From NCBI GenBank assembly GCA_902729315.2, contig LR746265.1, forward strand, positions 8,303,392 to 8,367,391: a stretch of DNA of 64,000 nucleotides, in the 5' to 3' direction. A program made the position numbers and the translations under genes. This stretch comes from Spirodela intermedia (taxonomy: Eukaryota; Streptophyta; Magnoliopsida; Alismatales; Araceae). The stretch's first letter is position 1, and the number at the start of each line of letters is the position of its first letter. The notes below the pieces were generated by a model that made no database searches, was not told the origin of the DNA, and saw only the letters and a program-made list of their open reading frames with translations. Below, one piece after another: positions 12,624-23,775 of the stretch.

Positions 12624-12974
12624 ATTTTCAAGTAAAACTTTATTTTCATCCAATTCTAGTTCGTCAAGTAAAGACATCATCATGATGTCTACACCCTTAT
12701 TTTCTTTTTGTAAATTTAAATATATTTTATTTTTCTTTCTTAGTCTAAAATTTATTAAAAATCATATTCTTTGAGAAAAATTCTAAAAGATTACTTGATA
12801 TTATATTACATCCTTATAATCAACTTGAGAAATGTCTACTATTTTTGAAATTTTTATTGAATTATAATTGATATATTTATTCAGAAATACTTCTAAATAT
12901 TTGAAAATTAGTAGTTTCTAGTTTTATAATTTTTAAATTTACGTGATTTATTATACAACGACCAAGTCACATCA
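12624..12974 (+). repeat. LTR family A, outer copy, right part
   Basis: Continues the LTR broken at 10996. It begins at the point equivalent to GGAACTCTATTTC and runs through ACACCCTTATTTTC to a terminal CAAGTCACATCA. Confidence 0.8.
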
Positions 12975-13609
12975 CTATGAAAATGGGTTGACCATATTTC
13001 TCTCTTTTTTATTTTCATCTTATTTCTCTCTCTCCCTCTCTTGTGAGACCTCTTCTTCTCTCTCCAACTCTCATTAGATCTCTCTCTTTCTCTCCTTCTC
13101 TCTCGATCAATCTTCCTCTCTCTCCTTCTCTCTCCCTGTCTCTCTCTCCAACTCACGTGAGATTTCCTCCTCTCTCTTCTCTCTCTCGTGAGATCTCTCT
13201 CTCTCTCCATCTCACGTGATATTTCCTCCTCTCTCTTCTCTCTCTCGTGAGATCTCTCTCTCTCTCCATCTCACATGATATTTCCTCCTCTCTTCTTTCT
13301 CTTGTGAGATCTCTCTTTCTCCATCTCACATGAGATTTCCTCCTCTATCTTCTCTCTCTCTTTTCCTCCTTTTTCTCCACTTCCATTCCTTTATTCTTCT
13401 CACCTCATCCTTCCATTTTATTATTTTTATTAAATATTAATAAAATATTAAAATCACTTTATGTATCAACTAAATTAGTTTTCACTTTATTAATTAATCT
13501 TCCTATGTTAAACTTGAGACTTACTTCTATACTAATATTTTATTAAGTCTTAGTTATAAATACTATTAGATAATGTTCATTTAAATAGAATGACAAGTAT
13601 ACATTAACA
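12975..13609 (+). repeat. LTR family D, terminal part with CT-rich tract
   Basis: This segment is the reverse complement of about 40975-41460, the end of the complete D LTR. It carries a long CT-rich stretch (about 12998-13370) with repeated TCTCTCTC and ATCTCACGTGAGAT-like units, then an AT-rich end terminating at ACATTAACA. It has been separated from 9258-9590 by the A insertion, and about 0.57 kb of D sequence between the two pieces is missing. Confidence 0.75.
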
Positions 13610-14373
13610 AGCAATCATTAATGATGGAGGATCACATTTTACAAATCAACACTTTGGAATGACGTTAAAGAAGTATGGAGTCCATCACAAAGTGTCTACA
13701 CCTTATCATCCACAAATAATGGACAAGCTGAAGTGAGCAATCGTGAAATTAAGAAGATACTTTAGAAGATCTTCAAGCCAAATGGCAAGGATTGGGCTGA
13801 GAGGTTGAATGACTCATTGTGGGCTTATAGAACTGCCTATGAGACACCCATAGGTATGTTATCATATCGTCTAATTTTTGGCAAACCTTGTCATTTGCCT
13901 ATAGAGATAGAGCACAAGGCATACTAGGCAATTAAACAGCTCGACATGGACCTTACACAAGTGGAAAAGCCTTGAATGTTACAATTGAATGAGTTAGAAG
14001 AACTCCACAATGAAGCCTATGAGAGTTCGAAGATATACAAAGTCAAAACAAAAGCTTTTCATGACAAACACGTTGTTTGAAGGCAAATTCAGCCGAAACA
14101 AAAAGTTTGGCTTTACAATTCAAGACTATGCTTATTTCTAAGAAAGTTTAAATCTCGATGGATAGTTCCTTACATTGTAGTGGAGGCATATGATCATGGT
14201 GCAGTCTTGATTAAAGATCTCAAAGATGATCATACATTTAAGGTCAATGGTTATAGGCTTAAACCTTATTAGTAGCATATTGTTCATGAGTCTAAAGAGA
14301 CTTAATTACAGGATCCATGAGTTCATTGGCATCTTGTTGAATAGGTTAAACTTAGCACTTGTTGGGAGGCAAT
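13610..14373 (+). pseudogene. Integrase remnant of a second family A element
   Basis: The DNA resumes inside an integrase core right after the D LTR: the translation shows INDGGSHFTNQHF and KKYGVHHKVSTPYHPQ, and then, in shifted frames, [29 protein letters not shown] and HDKH. The catalytic second Asp is present and several frameshifts follow. The end of pol (GCACTTGTTGGGAGGCAA, 14354-14371) is joined directly to an LTR. So the 1.5-kb 3' non-coding region and the polypurine tract seen in the first element are missing here. The D LTR interrupts this integrase on its left side. Confidence 0.82.
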
Positions 14374-15395
14374 TGATAAGTCTTCATTATCATGAGTTAA
14401 TAATTAGTAAATAATATAGTTTTAGCCTTAACTCATGACAAATAGACTTAAATTTGTGTTAAAGTGTGAAAAGTGATTTTCAGTTGATTAATGTGAATTT
14501 TTAGGTAATTATGTGATTTTATATAAATTTATATGATTTTTACCATTTTACTTTTGAGATAAATGAAGAAAAGGAAATAAAAAATGCGCCCCAAGTGAGG
14601 ATGAAGCTTCTTAACATGTGCCCCACCTCCATCTAGCTCTTCTCTATTGAGTGATAGTCGTCGGAGAGCTGCAAAGTTGTCATTTTTTCGCTCCACCAAG
14701 TAATAGCCACCGGAGACGATTCGATAACCCATTTTATTAATCTCTAGACTTCATAAGGAGATCTAGAGATTGTCCACATTATCTTTGTCCAAAAAGAGCC
14801 TTCGAGACTGTGGACACTACACAACGATCTTTCTGAATGCTCAAGATTTTGGTACATTGCTAATGCATCGCTACCGCGACGTCAGAATTCTATTTCCCTA
14901 CTTTCAACTTAATTTTTACTTTATTTAATGATAATTTGTATGATTTAAATTTACCAAGATATACTTAATTCAATTATGATTCTTTTAGCTTTTACACATC
15001 TTAATTTGATCAATTAAATCGTTTGTAATCACTTACATAAGAATCATCGAGCGGAACTCTATTTTTACCTGATTTGCATTCGTTGGGTGCTGACATCATC
15101 TTGACGTCTAGACTCTTATTTTCTTTTTTGTAAATTTTAAATATATTTCATTTTCATTTCCTAGTATAAAATTTATAAAAAATAGTATATTTTGAAGAAA
15201 ATTCTGAATAATTACCTGATATTATATTACATCCCTATGATTGACTTAAAAAATTACTGCTATTTTTATAAGTTTTATAGAATTATAATTGATATATTTG
15301 TTCAAAAATACTTCTAAATATCTGAAAATTTATATTTTCTTATTTTATACATTTTTAATTTACGTGATTTACTATACAACGACTAATTCATGTCA
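14374..15395 (+). repeat. LTR family A with internal deletion
   Basis: Begins TGATAAGTCTTCATTATC and ends GACTAATTCATGTCA. A deletion of about 0.6 kb after position 14583 (AAGGAAATAAAAAATGCG) removes the region that holds the promoter-like and B-box-like motifs in other copies. Confidence 0.88.
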
Positions 15396-15697
15396 GCAAC
15401 TCAATCATTTGAAATTATTATTTTTCTTTTCTAATTTAATGTTTCATTTATTTTTTTTGTTAAGGACCTAATATATAGAGCCTTCTACACAAGGAGTAGG
15501 AGTTCAAGAAGAAGAAGAAGAAGAAAAAGAAGAAGAAGAAGAAGATTGGCAGCAATTGTCTAAACTACATAATGAGTTTTTCCAAACCTATTATTCTCCA
15601 TAATTTTAGTATCTTGTGGAGCATACTTTTACTTGATATATTCTTTGCAAAGTATGTCTAGTTTTATTAGGGACAATAAAGCAAGTAAGCTGGGGGG
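15396..15697 (+). other. Internal 3' end of an H-family retroelement with (GAA)n and polypurine tract
   Basis: No gene. It contains a (GAA)n tract at 15508-15544 and then a segment with GGGACAATAAAGCAAGTAAG leading into the polypurine tract GCTGGGGGG (15689-15697). This is the same organisation (GGACAAT...GGGGGG) as at 5400-5428, and it immediately precedes an LTR-like unit. Confidence 0.6.
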
Positions 15698-17596
15698 TGA
15701 GAGATTTAGAAAAAACTCAATATATAGGTTTGACAATATAGCATGTGTATTGACAAAATTACGTAAAACTCAAAAACTCATAAATACATGCTTAATTTAT
15801 GCTTGGTTTCTATAGCATGTGTATTTATTTATTTATATGATTTACTTGACTAATAATTATAAATAAAATATCATTTGATGTATAAATTATGAATTGAATA
15901 TTTTATAATGATTTAATATTATCAAAGTAATTTTACTGAATTTAATAGATTTTTCTGATTTTTCTGATTTTTCTGAGTATTATAAGATTTATTTCAAGTT
16001 TAAGTGAATATTCTAAAGGTTTTTCTATTTTTCCGGAATTTTCTATTAAATCCGAATTAATATCAGTGCTTTGACTCATGATTATTTACATTATAAAACA
16101 TAATCCATATAATTTTTATGGTTTATTACGCATCTGTTAATCCCTAAGTTAACTCATGTATAAATGAGTTTAGATTTACCATGTTGATTTCTCCCTTATG
16201 CCTAATTTATTATATTTATTTTTTTAAGGGGTAATGGGCTTTATTTTAATATTATGTTTCAGGTCATATTAGGCCCATGGGTCAGCGGGACAGCCCACAT
16301 TAATTAAGGAGGCCCAACAAGAAGGAGGCGTTTTCTCTCCACTTAAGGTGGGCGGTTCATTTCTTCCTTAGTTAGAGGGAGGGGTATGTGGCACCATCTG
16401 ATCAGCCACGCCCCTCTCCCTCATTAAACAACCCTTGGGACTATCTCAGCCCCTCAGTCAGCCCAATCCAAGGGCTGAGATAAGTCCTAGGGTGAGGGAA
16501 GGTGGGGAGACATCCTAGCAGCCGCCCACCTCCCTTAGGCTGCCCTTGGAGAGAGAAATCTAATCAAAGGGCTGTGCACTCTCCACCATGATCCAAGGGC
16601 TGAGAATAGGCACGGGCAAGGGGGGAATAAAGAGCCATCTAGAGGAGAGAGATGACATTCCGTTCATAGGAGAGGGGTGCCCAAAAGGGAGAAGAGATCT
16701 CCAAGAACTTTACTCCTTGAGCCAATCCAAGAACTCCAAGGAGGGATCCGTTTGAGCACCCCAAACGACATATAGAAGGCATCTTTCATGTATTTGGTTT
16801 TTTCTTTATGTAGTACATTTTATTTTGAATGAATGAACTTTATTTTCTTAGTCTTCTCTTTTTCTTGAGACCCTCTTGGTGAGAAAGAGTTGATTCGGTT
16901 GAAGAATAAGTAGGGATTTGATTCTTTGATCTATAGAGTGACACTAGGTTGATCATAGGATAGAATCTAACCCTTCTACCCTTCTCTTGCTTCTCTTGAT
17001 GTATGTAGATCTCTTGATTTATCAAGTTGATCACATTTCCAAGAGTGAACAAGGTAGGACAGATTTAGGTTATTTTAGATCATTTTTTTGATCCTTCTCC
17101 TTCTATGTTGTTTTGCTCCTTTGATTCATCAAAGTTGAGCATTCATTGGAAGTAGAGAGAGATAAGAAGTTAGGAAGTAACTTAGGAGTAGATTAATCTA
17201 CTTTAGTCTTTCTATTGATCTCTTAGGTGACATAGGAAGATGTAAGAATAGAGTTTTTATTTATGCACATTAGGGTTAAGAAATTAACAATCATCCCAAA
17301 TTTCACCATTTGTTTCTCACCTGATTTCCCTTCTCTTGGTGACTGAAAACTCATCAAAAGAAGATTCATCTATTCCCTCTTTAGTGTGCCAAAGTCAACT
17401 CTCTTCTATCTCCTCATCTCATTCTTCATCAAAACTTTAATTTTGAGTACAAGTTAAATCTCACCTTAATTTAGACAACTCCCTGTGGTTTGACTCAGAT
17501 ACTCCTTAAACTATACTCATTTGCATCATTAGGAAGACATCTGAACATTATTAACTTTATTTTTGACACCTTAATTACGATGTTTTGGAGTGATCA
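15698..17596 (+). repeat. LTR-like unit, family H (Athila/Tat-type)
   Basis: The unit starts TGAGAGATTTAG after a polypurine tract and ends GGAGTGATCA at the exact point where similarity to the duplicated block (copy 2, about 38640) begins. It contains the phrase CTCCCTGTGGTTTGACTC (about 17476-17494), characteristic of the 3' part of Athila-type LTRs, and no long reading frame. The left border rests on the tract and TG; the right border rests on the paralogous comparison. The unit is single-copy in this window, so its ends cannot be cross-checked. An AT-rich portion (15700-16240) and a GC-rich portion (16260-16780) are distinct. Confidence 0.65.
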
Positions 17597-20500
17597 ATAC
17601 CCAAGGAAGATTCTTATGACAGTTCTTCCTTCTAATTAGAGGCAAATGTATCATTCTTTACTCCCACATCAAGCAGTAGACATCGATCAGGAAAATATAT
17701 ATAACTTTGAGAGATGGTCAAGGTTCCTTGCTTCCAAGCCACTGAACTAGATGCACATGTGACTGTGGTCGTCCACCCAAGATGCCTCTCTTGTATACAA
17801 TACCACTTTCTCTGGATGAGGAATGACGCAACCGTTTGATGTGCAGAATAAGGACACCAAGTTTTTTGTAGAATCTCTCTACACAAAGGAACCGAGTCAC
17901 AATGGATCAAAACCCTCTGCCCTCCACTTACTGATATTCCTTGGGTTATCCCACAAAATGAAAGTGATGAAGTGCTTACTAATAGCGAAAGGAACTGTCC
18001 ACCCCTTCTACCTACGAGCAGCGGTGAACACCTAGTAACTCCACCTGTAACACGACAGGTTGGTAATAAAAGGCAAAATGCTAGGAAGGCGCAGCTATGT
18101 TTGTCATATCAGGCCAAACTAGAGAGAAAGGAAGACCCGAAGGCCAGGGCAATGAGAGCGAGTACCGGTCAAGGTAGAGCAGTAGGCTGGCCTTGTCCCC
18201 CAAAAACCGAAAAAACCGCTAATAATGGGAGGCTAGCTCAAGCACTTATGACAGTGAGCTTCCTAAGAAGGATAAGGATCTCTAGTCATTCAGTAAAAGA
18301 GGAAGAAGAAAGAAAGCAAGAGAGAGTGCTTAGATAACAAATGAGCAGGTGAGGAGAGAGGCAGATTTGATTTCTAAGATCAGCAGCCGCTTATTGGCGA
18401 ACATGGAGCTTCCACCAAGATCAGCAGCCGCTTATTGGCGAGGAGAGATGTTGCCCTAGGTCAACTCGAGCATTGGGCTAAAGATGGGCGTGTTCCCCAA
18501 CATTCAGTCAGATACAACTGCTCACAGTTAAAAATCGAGGATTGCAACTAATAAACAAACACATGCAAGGTAAAAGCCGATAAACCAGCCTCCATCAACT
18601 AACTGATAACTTCTCAGAGATAGCACCCAACATGTTAAATATGGTAAACAGATAGCGCTGTAAAAATTGGCGTCGGTTGATTTAAGATGCTACTACGCTG
18701 TATAAAACATTCAAGAAATCCCTAGTCGTAAAGACAAACTACGGGTTGAAGACACTGATTCTCAATCAGGCCTTATATGCTTGTTGGGAATAAAAATTCA
18801 AGTAATTGATGACTGGCAAGGGACGGTCTCAATCAAGTTATCGAAAAAAAGCAGTCTGCTGAGGAACCCAGAGATGGTCGTTTCAAGGTAGGAACTGGTT
18901 CGGCAAAATACACTATTTAAGATTCAAGATACTTTGGCTATCTATCAAGCCTTGTATACTTGTAGAAATGAAATTCGTGGGATAACACGAAAGGCCGGTC
19001 TCAGACAATAATTCAATCAAGTTATCGGAAACAATCGGTTTACTAAGGAACTGAGAGAGTCGATTCTAGATAGGCACTGATTTGGCAAAAGACAGAATTC
19101 GGTTTTCCATTTCATTTCCAAGCCTAAAACAGCTTTAAATTTGAATCGCAGTTTCTCAGACCCACGTGATCAGTAGTCCAGATCTGTTGCTAACCCTTCG
19201 TTGGTCAGACGAAAAATCCGTGAAGAGGTAGCTACATCCGTCTCTTAACGTGATATGACAGCTGTCTACAGTATGCTTCTTGAAATCTCGAATTGAGGTT
19301 CCGTGATCGAACTTTCATCAATCAGTTCAATTATCTTTCTGCCTAATCACTCATTGTCGATCGCAAAAAAAAATCATGATAACATGATATTTTTTTCGAC
19401 TAGCCATATTATTTTTTGAAATTTGACATTAGATAGACATGACAACCGAGAATGGATCACTTCCGACTGATACTAAACAGTTGTCCGTGGCTCTGTTTCA
19501 GGGCGATTGCTACATCTGAATCGGTCAAAGTACCTTGCTAATTTTAAGGTAAGTTTATCTTTAGTGAATCGGCTCACCAGGTGACTTGAAGAACTTATTA
19601 GGTGTTCTGAAATTTTCTGTCCGACAGCAAAGATTTTAGCATGTCATTATAATTTGACTTCGACAGGAGCTTTTAATGAGAATGAATCTGACAGGTGAAG
19701 TAAGGTAAATTCCCTTCTTTTCGGAATGTTATTGTGCGAGCCACTGATCTTAATGAAAGCAAGGCTTTCGGAGAGACGACTCTTATGAAGTAGGAGACTG
19801 TGAATTAGATGAGCCACCGAGCTTCATCAATCCTGGAGCAAGTCATTTTCAACAGAAACAAGCATTAAAAGAAGCCTATCTTGCGGTTAAAACTTCACGT
19901 TCTCAGAAGATCGTGTGGATATTTCCAAGTCAACAAAATAAAGGCATATCGACTCAATACATGCCTGTTGACGGATGGAGTAAACACCGACTTCAGCGAC
20001 AGGAATAATACATTCTTCAGTCTATTGCGTGGAGCACGTGATGAGGACGGTGGAATTCGGACCTATTAAACATCGACCTCAGAATTCGTTCCCTTTCTCC
20101 CGTCTTACGTAGATACTCGGGTCATTTTCCTCTGTACTACTTATTCTGCATTGGCTGTTTCATTTCGCGTGGTGCATTTAGTGTACGTTGTGTAGATACA
20201 TAGTACCGACCATGCCCCCACCCTATTTTCATGTGAAGAAATTTCAAATGGTAAATAATTGTAGGCATTATTCTACCAGTTTCGTAATTGTTGGCCTCAT
20301 ACGAATTGATTATGTTTAACTTTATCGCAGTCGGGAAGCAAACTGTGCAAAAGCTCGTAATTCTAGACATTGAGCTAGTTCCAGCTTTGTTTTCCCAAAG
20401 CTAAAAACACGTCGTTGAATCACAATTATTTTCGCATAACGCCCATGTCTTTGAAGAATTGATGCCGTTGAAGAATTGTCTAGATGGTTAGTAAATAGAA

Positions 20501-21528
20501 ATTAGTCGGACTTGCAAGGTATGCTAGGCATGCGTTGTGAGAAACTTCTGCAACAACATCAATCTGCGGCCTTTCCGGTTCTTTCGCAATCCGTTCATCA
20601 TGCCAAATGATGCGCGTTAAAGATTTGGGTATGAACGATGAAGTTGATTCCCAGAAATTTGCCTCCCCTAACTCCCCTATGTTGCCACTGGCCAGTGGAC
20701 TGCATTTAGCCTCGTTCAAGATCAGAGGTTGTTACGGGAAGGATCTAAAGCGAAAGAAGACTACAAATGATGATACCATGATGTGGTAATCAGAGTTTTG
20801 TTGAGATGTGGTTTCATAAACTTGTGTGGCTCAGATGCTATCCCGTAGCTAAAGAAAATGCTCTAATCTAACTTGACGTAGCAATTTGCATTCAGAAAAA
20901 CGTTTTTCGACGTAGTTATTACTCATGGCACAAATTGTGCGGCATGCCCTCCTAAAATTCATACTCTTTCGACAGGTTATATTTTGATACGTGGATCACA
21001 CAGCTTCCTTTGCGGAAGTACTAACTTATAGCGGTTAAAAAAATGAAACTCGAGACCTTTCTCGTCATCTTCCGAAGTGGCACGCTAAAACGACTTGATT
21101 AGTCATGCATTCTACTCTTCGAAAAAGTCCGGAGACCAAAAAGCAAGATCATTTCTGCAAAACTGAACTATGAACAAGACGTGTTTCCCTTTTGCATGTT
21201 CACCTTTCCCTTCCTATGCCTCCCTGTGCACCACCCTCGTTAATATTTTGCACTGAGGAAGAATTTCAGACAGTTTCCTGACGAAAGCCTACCAGGAAAA
21301 CAACCATTCAAAAACATGTGGTGTTAGGGGAAACAGATCTGATATTAAACCTCAGACATCACTGAACGCATGTGCGACATATTGTTACATCTCAGGCTTC
21401 ACTGACAGGTACAACTGTGCGATATATTGTTACAACATTTTAATTGAAACTCAACAGAACAGCGAAAGAGAACAGTGCCTCTCGTCAAGAGTCGTAAACA
21501 CCACGCATCACTCTTTGTCCTCGGTAAT

Positions 21529-22881
21529 CTACGGACAAGCCAGGCCAATAGGTACCGTCACGCCGCATAGATTCAGCAGCGGCCTAATGTCGCCTGGGAA
21601 CTGAATATTGAGTCCGAGAATATTTGCTTTAACCGCCAGGCAAAGGCACGTGGCAAGGTTGTAGCTTGGAATCGACTTGATGATACTGCAACAAAGTTGA
21701 TAGCCTATTGGGATCCCCAAGAGTTTCAGGACTGCGAGAACTGGAGCGCACACAGCTAGTAATGTAACCTGAATCAAACAGCTTGGTGGAGGTGGTGGTG
21801 GTGGAGGAGGCGGAGGAGGAGGAGGTGGAGGCGGAGGAGGTGGTGGTGGTGGAGGAGGCGGAGGAGGAGGAGGAGGTGGAGGCGGAGGAGGTGGTGGTGG
21901 TGGAGGAGGCGGAGGAGGAGGAGGAGGAGGCGGAGGAGGTGGTGGTGGTGGAGGAGGCGGAGGAGGAGGAGGAGGTGGGAGGCGGAGGAGGTGGTGGTGG
22001 TGGAGGAGGCGGAGGAGGAGAGGAGGAGGCGGAGGAGGGGTGGTGGTGAGGAGGCGGAGGAGGAGGAGGAGGTGGAGGCGGAGGAGGTGGTGGTGGTGGA
22101 GGAGGCGGAGGAGGAGGAGGAGGTGGAGGCGGAGGAGGTGGTGGTGGTGGAGGAGGCGGAGGAGGAGGAGGTGGAGGCGGAGGGGTGGTGGTGGTGGAGG
22201 AGGAGGAGGAGGTGGAGGCGGAGGAGGTGGTGGTGGTGGAGGAGGCGGAGGAGGAGGTGGAGGCGGAGGAGGTGGTGGTGGTGGTGGTGGAGGCGGAGGA
22301 GGAGGAGGTGGAGGCGGAGGAGGTGGTGGTGGTGGTGGTGGTGGAGGTGGAGGTGGTGGAGGCGGTGGTGGTGGTGGTGGAGGTGGTGGTGGTGGTGGAG
22401 GAGGAGGCGGAGGTGGAGGTGGTGGTGGAGGTGGTGGAGGAGGTGGAGGAGGTGGAGGAGGTGGAGGAGGAGGAGGCGGTGGTGGTGGAGGAGGTGGTGG
22501 TGGAGGTGGTGGAGGAGGTGGAGGAGGAGGAGGGGGTGGTGGTGGTGGAGGAGGTGGCGGAGGAGGTGGTGGTCGTGGTGGAGGAGGTGGAGGTGGTGGT
22601 GGAGGAGGTGGAGGTGGAGGTGGTGGTCTAGGTGGAGGCGGTGGTGGTGGTGGTGGTGGCGGAGGTGGTGGAGGCGGTGCTCGAGGTGGAGGTGGTGGTG
22701 GAGGAGGTGGAGGTGGAGGTGGTGGTCTAGGTGGAGGCGGTGGTGGTGGTGGTGGTGGCGGAGGTGGTGGAGGCGGTGCTCGAGGTGGAGGTCTAGGTGC
22801 GCCTTGGCCTGAAACTAATGTGAAGAAGAGCAAATTGAAAATGAGCAGGAGTGCTCTAGAGGTACGAAATTTTGAGGCCAT
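21529..22881 (-). CDS. Hybrid proline-rich protein with C-terminal 8-cysteine domain (copy 1)
   Basis: Predicted secreted cell-wall protein of the hybrid proline-rich/LTP-like family (450 aa). Residues 1-25 form a signal peptide (hydrophobic ALLLIFNLLFFTLVSG). The middle is almost pure proline. The last 84 residues are an 8-cysteine helical domain with Cys at 368, 378, 397, 398, 412, 414, 439 and 449 (C...C...CC...CxC...C...C). No intron is needed. The ATG context GGCCAT is conserved in the paralogue at 46817. A 130-proline run (22183-22572) and a 65-proline run next to the domain (21784-21978) flank a 204-bp zone (21979-22182) read in another frame, giving mainly Leu, His and Arg. That could be a real compensated frameshift or an assembly error. 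Plus-strand Gly/Glu/Trp ORFs here are shadows. The exact biochemical role is unknown. Confidence 0.88.
   Translation of the reverse strand: MASKFRTSRALLLIFNLLFFTLVSGQGAPRPPPRAPPPPPPPPPPPPPPPPRPPPPPPPPPPPPPPRAPPPPPPPPPPPPPPPPRPPPPPPPPPPPPPPPPPRPPPPPPPPPPPPPPPPPPPPPPPPPPPPPPPPPPPPPPPPPPPPPPPPPPPPPPPPPPPPPPPPPPPPPPPPPPPPPPPPPPPPPPPPPPPPPPPPPPPPPPPPPPPPPPPPPPPPPPPPPPPPPPPPPPLRLHLLLLRLLHHHHLLRLHLLLLLRLLHHHHLLRLHLLLLLRLLTTTPPPPPPLLLRLLHHHHLLRLPPPPPPPPPPPPPPPPPPPPPPPPPPPPPPPPPPPPPPPPPPPPPPPPPPPPPPPPPPPPPPPPPSCLIQVTLLAVCAPVLAVLKLLGIPIGYQLCCSIIKSIPSYNLATCLCLAVKANILGLNIQFPGDIRPLLNLCGVTVPIGLACP
22585..22782 (-). repeat. 99-bp in-frame tandem duplication inside proline-rich gene 1
   Basis: About 99 bp (33 codons) are repeated head to tail near the 5' end of the coding region. 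The landmarks GGTCTAGGTGGAGGCGG and GGTGCTCGAGGTGG occur at 22626 and 22677 and again 99 bp later. The length is a multiple of three, so the frame is kept. Confidence 0.75.
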
Positions 22882-22980
22882 AATGAGCCAGACACTTGAA
22901 CCCCCTTGATGCCCAGAATGAGGAATCAGAGAGGAGTCGGAGCTTCAAAGTCCACATCTCAGCTGTGGAGTTGTACAAGG

Positions 22981-22989
22981 AATTTATAG
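22981..22989 (-). promoter_or_regulatory. TATA box of proline-rich gene 1
   Basis: CTATAAATT on the minus strand, about 100 bp upstream of the ATG at 22881. The same element with the same surroundings (CCCTCTATAAATTCCTTG) is kept in front of the paralogous gene at 46918-46926. Confidence 0.7.
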
Positions 22990-23775
22990 AGGGCTGGGGG
23001 AAGCAAGCGACCCTGATGAATAGTCGTTAACTTAGCAAATCCGCAGCATGAATGAAGAGATAACTGTTCCAGCTCATGGTAGATAGTCTCCTGCCCTCAA
23101 GTTTCTCAATTATAAATTCATGTCTTCCGTTGACCAATAACGCTCTTTAATTTAACATTTACGCAAAGCAGCTTATCTCAAGTCCACACGTCCTTCACAG
23201 CAGAAAATGAACAGAATTCAATGTTTAGCAGTAGTCAGCATCGTGAGAATTTTTCTGCCTACGTTAATGTAGGGAAAGTTTAAAAATCTCAACCTCATGC
23301 AATAACGTTTGCATATGACTAATGGCGAATATTATAATGTTGTTGAATCGTACCCTTCGGTTGTTTTTAAATGAACTTAGTAGCACATGGAAAACAAAGG
23401 TGGTAATCATGGGCCTGTCTTGGTTCCCTATGAACGTTTCAGAACTCTCTGGTAGTGCCAACTGGACATTTAGGCCAAGAGAAAAGTTCATGGGAAAAGT
23501 GATAGGCAGCCTAACCTGTTGCGGCAGCCATTTCACAGAGGATAATACACGAAAAGTTTACAAAACGTGCAGAGACTTTCATGTGCTTTTGAACAAGTAC
23601 ACAGATGCAGAACCGTGCATTGATTTTGAGATTTGTTTCTAACAACATCGATCATCATTTTATACAGAGTGACCAATATCTATTTATCTCATTGTACGAA
23701 AATAGAAAACTACATCATAGAATGCTTAGACAATCGTGCTAATTACTATATATTTATACGTTGTGAACGGAGAAG

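Larger units (their letters stand above)
17597..23775. repeat. Local segmental duplication, copy 1 (contains proline-rich gene 1)
   Basis: From CCCAAGGAAGATTCTT to GTGAACGGAGAAG this block aligns, with many substitutions and indels, to about 38630-47697. The alignment runs in the same orientation and includes the proline-rich gene and both flanks. Clear anchors are CACAATGGATCAAA (17897 and 38939), GATACGTGGATCACACAGCTTC (20986 and 45274) and CCTATGAACGTTTCAGA (23427 and 47340). Apart from the gene at 21529-22881 I see no supportable coding region in it. The roughly 3.5 kb before the gene hold only short, non-conserved reading frames. Confidence 0.85.

Noticed and set aside
12908-13210. Arg/Glu-rich minus-strand reading frame
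   Set aside because: Translation of the CT/GA-rich tract in the D LTR.
17823-18035. 70-codon reading frame kept in both duplicated blocks (also 38860-39081), with three indels that are multiples of three and a shared stop
   Set aside because: When I aligned codons, substitutions were most frequent at second positions and least at third positions, with almost no synonymous changes. That is the reverse of protein-level constraint.
20480-20719. 79-codon minus-strand reading frame in the duplicated block
   Set aside because: The matching region of copy 2 (about 44770-44990) has indels that destroy the frame.
21783-22909. Long plus-strand reading frames rich in Gly, Glu, Val, Trp and Arg
   Set aside because: They are the complementary frames of the proline tract; the (GGN)n repeat has no stops in any frame. 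The minus-strand frame has the signal peptide, the 8-cysteine domain and the conserved TATA box.
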